This document shows positions 16,157 to 23,975 of a stretch of DNA of 64,000 nt, piece by piece; position 1 is the stretch's first letter; the number at the start of each line of letters is the position of its first letter. The notes beneath the pieces were generated by a model. It was given only the letters and a program-made list of their open reading frames with translations. It searched no databases and was not told the origin of the DNA. Source of the DNA: Bosea beijingensis (GTDB taxonomy: Bacteria; Pseudomonadota; Alphaproteobacteria; Rhizobiales; Beijerinckiaceae); NCBI RefSeq assembly GCF_030758975.1, contig NZ_CP132359.1, positions 3,660,008 through 3,724,007 on the forward strand, written 5' to 3'. The position numbers and the translations under genes were made by a program.

Positions 16157-17350
16157 GTGACCGATACCCTCTTGATCCGGAATGTCCGCCCGGCCGGCGG
16201 TGCGTCGACGGATGTGCTGGTCCGCGACGGGCGCATCGACGCGATCGGCGCCGGCGCGACCGGAAGCGACACGATCTTCGATGCCGGCGGCCGGCTGATG
16301 ATCCCCGGCCTCGTCGAGGCCCATACCCATCTCGACAAGAGCTTCTGGGGCATGGGCTGGCACAGGCACACCGCCGGCCCCGCCCTGATCGACAAGATCG
16401 AGACCGAGCGCCGCAACCGCCGCGAGTTCGGCATCGATGCCGACCGCCAGTCCGGCCGCCTCGTCGCCCAGATGGTCAAGCTCGGGACCACCCATATCCG
16501 CAGCCATGTCGACGTCGACACGGAAGTCGGCCTCGCCGGCATCGAAGGCGTCATGGCGATGCGCGAGCGCCTCAAGGACGTGATCGACGTCGAGATCGTC
16601 GCCTTCGCCCAATCCGGCATGCTGATCCGGCCGGGCACGCTCGAACTGCTCGACCAGGCGATGGCGATGGGTGCCGATGTCGTCGGCGGCCTCGATCCCT
16701 GCACGCTCGACCGCGACCCCAAGGGCCATCTCGACGCGATCTTCGGCCTCGCCGAGAAATACGGCCGCCCTCTCGACATCCACCTGCACGAGCGCGGCGA
16801 AGTCGGCGCCTTCTCGATGGAGCTCATCATCGAGCGCACCCGCGCGCTCGGCATGCAGGGCAAGGTCGCGATCAGCCACGCCTTTTGCCTGGGCATGCCC
16901 GATGCCGATTACGTCCGCCGCCTGATAGACGCGCTGGCCAAGGAGCGCGTCACGCTGGTCACCACCGCGCCGGCCGCCTCGCCGGCCCCATCGGTCATGG
17001 CCTGCCTCAAGGCCGGCGTCGTCATCGCCGGCGGCTCGGACGGCGTGCGCGATAGCTGGAACCCCTATGGCATGGGCGACATGCTGGAGCGCGCGACGCT
17101 CGTCGGCCTGCGCAACAATTTCCGCCGCGACGAAGAGATGGAGCTGGCGCTCGACGTCTGCACCTACAAGGGCGCCGAGGTGATGGGCATCGAGAACTAC
17201 GGCCTCGATGTCGGCTGCACCGCCGATTTCGTGATCCTGCCCGGCGAGACCATCTGTGAGGCGATCGTCGAGCGCCCGGCCGACCGCACCGTCGTCAAGC
17301 GCGGCAGGATCGTCACCCGCCATGGCGAACTGACCCAGCCGATCGCCTGA
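16157..17350 (+). CDS. Cytosine-deaminase-like metal-dependent amidohydrolase
   Basis: The 397-residue amidohydrolase-superfamily enzyme has a beta-sandwich start (TDTLLIRNVRPAGG), metal motif H56-T-H58 in VEAHTHLDKSFWG, further candidate ligands in DIHLHERGE and ISHAFCLG, and the conserved Asp in GGSDGVRDSWNPYG. Similarity is to cytosine deaminase and N-isopropylammelide amidohydrolase, which hydrolyse ring C-N bonds. GTG 16157 is chosen because AAGGAG lies before it. The neighbouring importer and the downstream oxalurate operon suggest a cyclic ureide or heterocycle as substrate; this is inference. Confidence 0.82.
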   Translation: MTDTLLIRNVRPAGGASTDVLVRDGRIDAIGAGATGSDTIFDAGGRLMIPGLVEAHTHLDKSFWGMGWHRHTAGPALIDKIETERRNRREFGIDADRQSGRLVAQMVKLGTTHIRSHVDVDTEVGLAGIEGVMAMRERLKDVIDVEIVAFAQSGMLIRPGTLELLDQAMAMGADVVGGLDPCTLDRDPKGHLDAIFGLAEKYGRPLDIHLHERGEVGAFSMELIIERTRALGMQGKVAISHAFCLGMPDADYVRRLIDALAKERVTLVTTAPAASPAPSVMACLKAGVVIAGGSDGVRDSWNPYGMGDMLERATLVGLRNNFRRDEEMELALDVCTYKGAEVMGIENYGLDVGCTADFVILPGETICEAIVERPADRTVVKRGRIVTRHGELTQPIA

Positions 17351-17373
17351 CGAAGCGATCCCGGATCATCGGC

Positions 17374-17409
17374 GGCGTCGCGAGGCTTCAGGCTTCGCGG
17401 CGCCGTTTT
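17374..17409 (+). terminator. Rho-independent terminator after the amidohydrolase
   Basis: GGCGTCGCGA (17374-17383) pairs with TCGCGGCGCC (17395-17404) with one wobble, followed by GTTTT. It lies 23 bp after the amidohydrolase stop. Confidence 0.7.
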
Positions 17410-17520
17410 CGTTTGCGTCCTCATTTCGCGCAGGGGCGCATGAAAAAGGGCCGCCGGTCATCCAGGCGGCCCTCTTCAATTCTGCCGACAAAGGCTGGTC
17501 CTTGTCCTCGGAAACACCTC

Positions 17521-17614
17521 GTCATCCCGGGCTTGCCCCGGGATCCATCGAAGGGCTCCGGAACTCTACGATGGATCCCGGATCGGCGCTGCTACGCAGC
17601 TTGTCCGGGATGAC
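17521..17614. repeat. Palindromic repeat element, GTCATCCCGG family
   Basis: The ends GTCATCCCGG (17521-17530) and CCGGGATGAC (17605-17614) are inverted copies. An inner perfect 12-bp pair, CGGGATCCATCG (17539-17550) and CGATGGATCCCG (17569-17580), nests within. A shortened copy of one half occurs at 42273-42317. It sits between convergent genes, a typical location for such elements. Confidence 0.8.
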
Positions 17615-17655
17615 GCCGTGGTTCCGAGGAGAACACTGCAAGCATTGGAGAGGCC

Positions 17656-18639
17656 TCAGGCCGCCGCCGCGAACGCCTCGTCGGAGACGATCTGTGTGCC
17701 GGCTTCGCCGCGCAGCGCCGCGACCGCATCCTCGATGCATGCGATGATGCAGCGCCGGCCGCCGCCTTCCAGAAACTGGACGGCCGCGTCGATCTTCGGC
17801 CCCATGCTGCCGGGCGGGAAATGCCCCTCCGCATGCAGGCGCTTGATCTCGGAGAGGCTGACGCGATCGAGGAAGCGCTGCTCCGGCTTGCCGAAATGCA
17901 CGGCCACACGCGGCACGGCGGTCAGGATGATCATGTCCGGGATGTCGAGCAGGTTCGCCATCTTGGCGGTGGTGCGATCCTTGTCGATCACGGCCTCGAC
18001 GCCGCGGCTCTGGCCATTGGGCTGGCGCACCACGGGCACGCCGCCGCCGCCGCCCGCGATCACGACCGCGCCCTTGTCGGCCAGCGTCTGCACGAGGTCG
18101 AAATCGACGATGTGCTGCGGCAGCGGCGAAGGTACGACATGCCGGTAGCCGCGCCCGGAATCCTCCTTCATCAGCCAGCCCATCTCCTCGCTGAGGGCCT
18201 TGGCCTCCTCCTCGGTGTAGAAATAGCCGATCGGCTTGGACGGGTTCTGGAAGGCCGGATCGTTCGGGTCGACCTCGACCTGGGTCAGGACACAGGTCAC
18301 CTCGCGCGGATTGCCCTTGGCGCGCAGCGCGTTCTCCAGCGCCTGCGTCAGCAGATAGGCGATGCCGCCCTGGCTATGGGCGACGCAGATATCGAGCGGC
18401 ATCGGTGCGACGCGATGGCGGGCAATGGCGTGGCGCAGCAGCATCTTGCCGACGACCGGGCCATTGCCATGGGTGATGATGAGCTGCGAGCCGAGCTCCA
18501 TCAGCGGCAGCAGGGCGGCGCCGGTCTCGGCGGCGAGCTTCTCCTGCTCCTCCGCCGTGCCGCGGATGCCTTCGGGATGGATGGCGTTGCCGCCGATGGC
18601 GATGATCAGGCGATCCGGAACGGCGTCGTGCGAAGTCAT
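17656..18639 (-). CDS. arcC: Carbamate kinase
   Basis: The 327-residue protein belongs to the amino-acid-kinase fold. It starts LIIAIGGNAIHPEG and has QLIITHGNGPVVGKMLLRHA, GYFYTEEEAKAL, VVIAGGGGGVPVV and the C-terminal GSMGPKIDAAVQFLEGGG, all diagnostic for carbamate kinase. It converts carbamoyl phosphate and ADP to ATP and carbamate. The ATG at 18639 follows GAGGAGG; the same frame is open upstream to 19233 but overlaps allG and is not coding there. It is last in the operon, 98 bp after allG, fitting ATP recovery from carbamoyl phosphate released by the AllFGH enzyme (the E. coli counterpart is AllK). Confidence 0.93.
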   Translation of the reverse strand: MTSHDAVPDRLIIAIGGNAIHPEGIRGTAEEQEKLAAETGAALLPLMELGSQLIITHGNGPVVGKMLLRHAIARHRVAPMPLDICVAHSQGGIAYLLTQALENALRAKGNPREVTCVLTQVEVDPNDPAFQNPSKPIGYFYTEEEAKALSEEMGWLMKEDSGRGYRHVVPSPLPQHIVDFDLVQTLADKGAVVIAGGGGGVPVVRQPNGQSRGVEAVIDKDRTTAKMANLLDIPDMIILTAVPRVAVHFGKPEQRFLDRVSLSEIKRLHAEGHFPPGSMGPKIDAAVQFLEGGGRRCIIACIEDAVAALRGEAGTQIVSDEAFAAAA

Positions 18640-18737
18640 GAATCCTCCTCCCACGCGCCGGCCGGCAGGTCGCGACGCATGCTGAAATTGTTCGTTGGTG
18701 TGGAACGCGAGCCGTTTGGGGCGGCCCGCGGCAGTCT

Positions 18738-20168
18738 TCAGCCCGCGACGCCCTCCTGGCGCGCGAAGGCCAGCAGAGCCTTCTCGAAAGCCTCCATCGG
18801 CGGGTAGGTGATGCCGGCGCCGATCATGCCGATGCCGGCTTCCTTGTGGGCGATCGCGGTGTTGATGACGGGCATGATGCCGGTCTGCAGCACCTTGCGC
18901 ATGTCGATGCCGGTCGGCACGCCCTTGAAGTTGAGCAGGGGCACCGTGACGTTCGGGTTCTCGGCCGTGGTGATCTCGGCCATCCGGACCGAGAAGCCGA
19001 TGGCCTCGTCGACCGTGCCGCCGACCAGCGGCACGATGGCCGGCGCCGCCGCCATGGCGAAGCCGCCGATGCCATAGGTCTCGGTGATCGCGCTGTCGCC
19101 GATATCGAGCCCGGAATCCTCCGGCTTGTAGCCGGCGAACATCGGGCCGATGACCTTCTGCGCCGGGCCGGTGAACCAGGTGAAGCCAGGCACGCCGCTG
19201 ATGCGGATGCCGAATTCGACGCCGTTGCGGCACATCGTCGTCAGGATCGTCGAATGCGGCACGTCATGGGCGGCATCGAGCGCGCATTTGCACATCGCCA
19301 TCCAGGTCGGGCCGGAGAAATAGTCGCTGCTGGCGACGAAATCGAAGACCTCGCGCTTCTGGGCCGTCGTGAACGACGTCTCCAGGATGAAGGGCGCGAG
19401 CTTCTGGATCAGGATGGTCGTGCCGGCCACGTTGCGGTTATGGCACTCGTCGCCCATGTGCAGCGCCTGCGAGAGCAGCAGGCGCAGGTCGATCTCGCCG
19501 GCGATCTGCATGGCTTCGCGCAGGATCGGGCCGAGCACGTCGCGCATCCAGTTCAGCCGGGCGATGACGGTCTCGTCATTGGCGCCCATGCGCAGGATCT
19601 TGGAGAGCTGCTCGCTGAGATTGGTGTAGGCGACGTTGCCATAGGTCTTGTTCTTGACGATGTGCATGAACATCGAGGCCGAGGTCACGCCCGCCATCGA
19701 GCCCACGCAGTTATGCTCGTGACAAGGCGAGAAGGTGATCTCGCCCGACGCCGCGAGCGCCGCCGCCTCCTCAAGGTTCTTGGCCAGGCCCTCGAAGACC
19801 AGCGCACCGGTGACCGCGCCCTTCATCGGGCCGGACATCCGCTCCCAGGTGATCGGGGGGCCGGCATGCAGGATGGTCTTCTTGGTCATGCCGGGCACGA
19901 CGTCGAGCGCCGGGCCGAAGCCGACCAGCACGGGCTGCGACTTCAGGATGCGCTCGACGGCCTCCTCATTGGCCTTCTCGATGCGTGCCGCGATCTCAGG
20001 ACGCGCCAGGGCTTCGAGCGCGTCGATCAGCTCGGGCTTGCCACCGGCCGGCGGGCGCCAGTCGAGATGGACGGCGCTGCCGCCCTGCTTCTCGATGTCG
20101 TCCTTGAACATTTCGAGGCCGACATTGATGACGCTGACCTTGCTGAACAGGTCGTTGATGCTGGACAT
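18738..20168 (-). CDS. allG: Oxamate carbamoyltransferase subunit AllG (YlbE/DUF1116 family)
   Basis: The 476-residue protein of the DUF1116/YlbE family has conserved segments VGFGPALDVVPGM, FSPCHEHNCVGSMAGVTSAS, MGDECHNRNVAGT and GIRISGVPGFTWFTGPAQ. In E. coli the ylbE product (AllG) works with FdrA (AllF) and YlbF (AllH) as oxamate carbamoyltransferase, which cleaves oxalurate to oxamate and carbamoyl phosphate in allantoin degradation. The same three genes are adjacent here (2-bp gap to allF) with carbamate kinase, which strongly supports this assignment. The Cys/His-rich motifs may bind a metal or ligand. Confidence 0.9.
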   Translation of the reverse strand: MSSINDLFSKVSVINVGLEMFKDDIEKQGGSAVHLDWRPPAGGKPELIDALEALARPEIAARIEKANEEAVERILKSQPVLVGFGPALDVVPGMTKKTILHAGPPITWERMSGPMKGAVTGALVFEGLAKNLEEAAALAASGEITFSPCHEHNCVGSMAGVTSASMFMHIVKNKTYGNVAYTNLSEQLSKILRMGANDETVIARLNWMRDVLGPILREAMQIAGEIDLRLLLSQALHMGDECHNRNVAGTTILIQKLAPFILETSFTTAQKREVFDFVASSDYFSGPTWMAMCKCALDAAHDVPHSTILTTMCRNGVEFGIRISGVPGFTWFTGPAQKVIGPMFAGYKPEDSGLDIGDSAITETYGIGGFAMAAAPAIVPLVGGTVDEAIGFSVRMAEITTAENPNVTVPLLNFKGVPTGIDMRKVLQTGIMPVINTAIAHKEAGIGMIGAGITYPPMEAFEKALLAFARQEGVAG

Positions 20169-20170
20169 GA

Positions 20171-21715
20171 TCAGTTCTCCTTGGAGACGAAACCGCGCGC
20201 CAGCAGACCGGCATTGGTGCAGCTGCTGGCGATGGTGACGCCGACTTCCGAAAGCTTGGCCGTCTGCTCGGCGAGCGACTGGCTGTCGAGATCCGTGCCG
20301 AGGACATAGCCGAGGATCTCGAGGTGACGGCCCTCGGCGGCCGCGATCTGCTTGGCCTCGACGAGGGCGGGGATCATCACGCCGGCCGGGTCTTCATGGG
20401 CGCCGTAGCCGAGGATGAAGTCGAGCACGATGACGCCGACCGAGGGGTCGCGCGCCTCCTGCACCAATCGCGCGAGGCGCTGGGAGGGATCGATCATCGG
20501 GTGCGGCCGGCCGCGGGTGAAGTCGTCGTCGCCGAAATCGATGAAGGTATGCTCGATGCTGGTGGAGACGTCCTTCAGCTTGCGCGCCGGGTCCTTGGCG
20601 ATGTTGCTGTAGACGTTGTCGTAGCTTTCCTTGGCGATCAGCATCATCTCCTCGCAGAGCGTGCCGCCGCAAAGCAAGGCGCGGATATAGCGCTGCTCGG
20701 GCTTCAGCTTGGCACGGGTCTCGGCGATCAATGGCAGGTTGAGCGCCCGCTTGTTGATCTCCTCTTCCTTCTTCCCGCCGATGATGACCGCCTTGAGTGC
20801 GGCCTCCTTGGTGGTCTTGCCGAATTGCAGGCCGGCCTTGGTGACGGCCTCCTCGGAGCCGCCGAGCAGGCAGGCGACGACCGGCTTGCCGCAGGAAGCG
20901 GCCGCCGCCAGCACCTTGTCCTGCACCGACTTCGCCGGAGGCTTGGAGACCAGCACGATCACCTCGGTCGCCGGGTCGCGGGCGAGCGCGTTGATGCCGT
21001 CGATCATCATGATGCCGCCGACCTTCTCGTTGAGGTCGCGCCCGCCAGTGCCGATGATCTGGGTGATGCCGCCGCCGAAATCATGGATGCGGGCCGCGAC
21101 CTCCTGGCTGCCGGTGCCGGAGGCGCCGACGATGCCGATATTGCCAGCGCGCACCGCGTTGGCGAAGCACAGGCCGACACCGCCGATATAGGCGGTGCCA
21201 CAATCCGGCCCCATCATCAGCAGGCCCTTGTCATGGGCGAGCGTCTTGAGGGCGACCTCATCCTCGATCGAGACGTTGTCGCTGAACATCATCACATGCA
21301 GGCCGCTCTCCAGCGCGCGGCGCGCCTCGCGGGAGGCGAACTCGCCGGCGACCGCGATGATCGCGAGATTGGCGCCGGGCACATGCGCGACGACGGACTC
21401 GATCGTCGCGTAGTTCATCTTGCGGCCGGTCTCGTTGCCGCCCTTCTGCTTGAACAATTCGTCGATCTCGACCAGCGCCTTCTCGGCAATCTCGTCGGAC
21501 GCCGAGCGCACCACGATCATCAGGTCGCCGCTCTGGGCCTCCGCCGCTTCCGGCGTCAGCATGCCGACATTCTGGAGCACTTCCTTGTTCATGGCGGTGC
21601 CCATGCCGATCATCGCCTGCTCGACGCCTGCGACGGCATTGGCCCGCCCGGTCACCGACATCAGCGAGACCGAGTCGAAATAGGTGTTCCGCTTAATGGC
21701 GGTCTTGATGGCCAT
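20171..21715 (-). CDS. allF: Oxamate carbamoyltransferase subunit AllF (FdrA family)
   Basis: The 514-residue FdrA-family protein is related to the succinyl-CoA synthetase alpha fold. It contains MMGPDCGTAYIGGVGLCFAN, NIGIVGASGTGSQEVAARIH and ITQIIGTGGRDLN nucleotide or substrate loops and a second half with VIVLDFILGYGAHEDPAG. ATG 21715 is chosen after GGAG; starts at 21730 and 21754 are possible. It overlaps the end of allH by 23 bp. With AllG and AllH it should form the oxalurate-cleaving carbamoyltransferase. Confidence 0.9.
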   Translation of the reverse strand: MAIKTAIKRNTYFDSVSLMSVTGRANAVAGVEQAMIGMGTAMNKEVLQNVGMLTPEAAEAQSGDLMIVVRSASDEIAEKALVEIDELFKQKGGNETGRKMNYATIESVVAHVPGANLAIIAVAGEFASREARRALESGLHVMMFSDNVSIEDEVALKTLAHDKGLLMMGPDCGTAYIGGVGLCFANAVRAGNIGIVGASGTGSQEVAARIHDFGGGITQIIGTGGRDLNEKVGGIMMIDGINALARDPATEVIVLVSKPPAKSVQDKVLAAAASCGKPVVACLLGGSEEAVTKAGLQFGKTTKEAALKAVIIGGKKEEEINKRALNLPLIAETRAKLKPEQRYIRALLCGGTLCEEMMLIAKESYDNVYSNIAKDPARKLKDVSTSIEHTFIDFGDDDFTRGRPHPMIDPSQRLARLVQEARDPSVGVIVLDFILGYGAHEDPAGVMIPALVEAKQIAAAEGRHLEILGYVLGTDLDSQSLAEQTAKLSEVGVTIASSCTNAGLLARGFVSKEN

Positions 21716-22631
21716 GATCCCATTCTCCATTGTCAATGAGCGACGCCAGCCCACGGGTGACGCCGAAAGCGATCTCGGTCCCGGATGAGGAGCCGATCGC
21801 GAGAACCTGTGCGAGTGCCTGCGCGGAGGGTTCCGCCGTCGCGCTGCCGAGCGCGATGATCAGACGCGCGACCCGCTCCCGGACCTCGCCACGTGCCGCC
21901 TTGGCGATCGCGGCGTAGGCGATCGGATTGGTCGCGGTCTTGGCGAGCCTTATCACGCCGAGCGCGAAGGCATCGCTGCCGGGGTCGGCCTGCCGCCGGA
22001 AGAGCGCCCGGGCCGCCAGCAGCCCGGTGAGGAAATCGTCGCCCGAAGGCGTCAATCCCGGCCCGAGTCCAAGCAGCCGGCCGGCATGGCCCAGCGCCGC
22101 GTCGGTATCGCCACGACCCAGCGCGAGCGCGAGCCCATCCGCACCTTCGTGCAGCATCCGGGTCGTCAGCCGCGCGACCTCGGTATCGGCCATGCCCTCG
22201 ATGAAGCCGCCGGGCGTGCCGTCGCGCCAGATCTCCGCCTCGACTTCCGCCAGCCGACGGCGCAGCAGGCCGGTTGCGCAATGCGTGTCCGGCAGCGGCG
22301 TGCGCCAGACGGCCGCCCCAGTGACATCCACCATTGCCTTGCCGGCGATGGCGAGGCTGCCGCCTGCGGCCCTGACACTGTCGCCCTGACAGATGCCCAG
22401 GGCGAGGAAATCATCGGCCGCGACGACCAGCGAATTCGGACCGTCATCGAGATCACCAGTGACGAGCGTGTGCAGGTCGCCGCAGCACAGGCAGGCGATG
22501 TTGACTGCCCGGCGGAAGGCGCTGTGGACCACGCCTGCGAAAGCGATGCCGTTCACGCGCGCAAGGAAGGCGCCGTCTCCGGACCTGGCCTGCATCGTGA
22601 CATGCGCGCGCATCGGGGCGGGACCGGCCAT
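21693..22631 (-). CDS. allH: Oxamate carbamoyltransferase subunit AllH (YlbF/DUF2877 family)
   Basis: The 312-residue DUF2877 protein has the family hallmark LGLGPGLTPSGDDFLTGLL in its C-terminal half and an N-terminal beta-rich segment (FLARVNGIAFAGVVHSAFRR). The E. coli orthologue YlbF is the third AllFGH component. It starts 2 bp after the ankyrin-TPR gene stop and runs into allF, giving a continuous translational unit AllH-AllF-AllG. It is somewhat longer than typical YlbF. Confidence 0.88.
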   Translation of the reverse strand: MAGPAPMRAHVTMQARSGDGAFLARVNGIAFAGVVHSAFRRAVNIACLCCGDLHTLVTGDLDDGPNSLVVAADDFLALGICQGDSVRAAGGSLAIAGKAMVDVTGAAVWRTPLPDTHCATGLLRRRLAEVEAEIWRDGTPGGFIEGMADTEVARLTTRMLHEGADGLALALGRGDTDAALGHAGRLLGLGPGLTPSGDDFLTGLLAARALFRRQADPGSDAFALGVIRLAKTATNPIAYAAIAKAARGEVRERVARLIIALGSATAEPSAQALAQVLAIGSSSGTEIAFGVTRGLASLIDNGEWDHGHQDRH

Positions 22632-22633
22632 GC

Positions 22634-23866
22634 TTAGCTGGCGCGTGCGGCCGGGGGCCGCTCCGCAGCCGCAAGCTCGGCCTGCGCCTCGGCTTCGCGG
22701 CCGAGCAGGCGGAGCGACTGCGCCTTATGCTGGCGGTAGAGCGGATTGCCGGGATCGGACGCGATGGCGATCTCGATCGCGCTGATCGCCTCCTCGTGCC
22801 GGCCGAGCGAGCGCAGGCTGTTGCCCTTGTGGAAGGCGAAGTCGTAGCGACCGGGATCGAGCGCCAGCAGTTCGTCCATCACCGCGACGGCCGCCTCGTG
22901 GCGGCCGAGTTCACGCAGATAGTTCGACTTGTGATAGCGCAGGAACTGCGCCTCCGGCTTCTTCGCGATCCCCGCGTCGAAGGCCGCCAGCGCCGCTTCC
23001 GGCTGCTTCATCGCCCGCCAGGCATAGGCGATGTAGAAATGGAACTCGACCGCGTCGGGCGTCGCGGCCAGCACCGCCTCGAAGACGCGGATCGCGTCCT
23101 CGTTGCGCCCGAGCTCGTAGAGGTAATAGCCCTTGTAATAGCTGAGATCGGCATCGCCCTGATGCTGCGCGAGCGCGGCCTCGACGAGGGCGAGCCCCTC
23201 CTCGTAGCGCTCGGCCTTCTCGGCCAGCTTCGCCTGCCGGATCACCCCTGCGCCCGGCCCGGACGCGGCACCTTCACCGCGGAAGATCTTCAGGACCCGC
23301 TCCTGGCCGAGCGCCTGCGCATGCACCAGCGAGGACTTGCCGTCGCGGTCGTTGAGATGCTGATCCGCACCCGCCTCGACCAGCGCCTCGGCCACGTCGC
23401 CATAAAGCCTGCCGCCATCGCCGAGAATCACGGCTTCGAGCAGGGCCGACCAGCCGAGATCATTGGCGCGGTTCACCGGGATGCCTGCGGCGAGGCAGAC
23501 CCGCACCGTGCGCAAAAAGCCCTTCTCGCTCGACGGCAGCAGCGGCGTGCCGCCGAAGCGGTTGACGCTGTTGCGATCGGCGCCCGAGGCGATGGCGAGC
23601 TTGAGGATTTCGTTGAAGCCGTTCGCCCCGGCGCAGAGATAGGGCGAGAGCATGGTGATGTCGCGGGCATTGACGTCGCTGCCGGCCGCGATCAGGCGCC
23701 GCGCCAGCGGCAGGTTGTTCTTCTGGGTCGCCGCCATCAGCGCGGTCCGGCCGGTCTCGTCCTTGGCATCCACCTTCACGCCCTCCGCGAGGAGGCGCTC
23801 GATGGCGGCCATGTCGCCCATGTCGGCGGCGGCGATCAGAGGCGGGTTGGTGGACGGGGCGTTCAT
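22634..23866 (-). CDS. Ankyrin-repeat plus TPR protein within the oxamate operon
   Basis: The 410-residue soluble protein has no signal peptide. Residues about 10-200 hold ankyrin repeats (PPLIAAADMGDMAAIERLLA, TGRTALMAATQKNNLPLARR, GWSALLEAVI). Residues about 230-400 hold tetratricopeptide repeats (ADLSYYKGYYLYELGRNEDA, AEFLRYHKSNYLRELGRHEA-like units). GGAAGACCCG precedes the ATG. It is inserted between the NCS2 permease gene (109-bp gap) and allH (2-bp gap), so it is probably co-expressed. This fusion is not part of known allantoin systems. A scaffold or assembly role for the carbamoyltransferase is only an inference. Confidence 0.85.
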   Translation of the reverse strand: MNAPSTNPPLIAAADMGDMAAIERLLAEGVKVDAKDETGRTALMAATQKNNLPLARRLIAAGSDVNARDITMLSPYLCAGANGFNEILKLAIASGADRNSVNRFGGTPLLPSSEKGFLRTVRVCLAAGIPVNRANDLGWSALLEAVILGDGGRLYGDVAEALVEAGADQHLNDRDGKSSLVHAQALGQERVLKIFRGEGAASGPGAGVIRQAKLAEKAERYEEGLALVEAALAQHQGDADLSYYKGYYLYELGRNEDAIRVFEAVLAATPDAVEFHFYIAYAWRAMKQPEAALAAFDAGIAKKPEAQFLRYHKSNYLRELGRHEAAVAVMDELLALDPGRYDFAFHKGNSLRSLGRHEEAISAIEIAIASDPGNPLYRQHKAQSLRLLGREAEAQAELAAAERPPAARAS

Positions 23867-23975
23867 CGGGTCTTCCTGTCGATCGGTGGGGCAGCGCCGG
23901 GGGCGACGCTGCGGAGGGCATGAAGGGAAACGGCGAGGCGAGCCCATCCACTGCGAGTGGACTCGCCTCGCAGGC

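Larger units (their letters stand above)
17351..17655. other. Intergenic region with terminator and palindromic repeat
   Basis: This 305-bp gap separates two convergent genes. It contains the hairpin terminator at 17374-17409 and the palindromic repeat at 17521-17614, and no gene. Confidence 0.7.

Noticed and set aside
18640-19233. Upstream extension of the carbamate-kinase frame
   Set aside because: It overlaps allG, is Arg-rich, and the ATG at 18639 has a strong ribosome site and the right family length.
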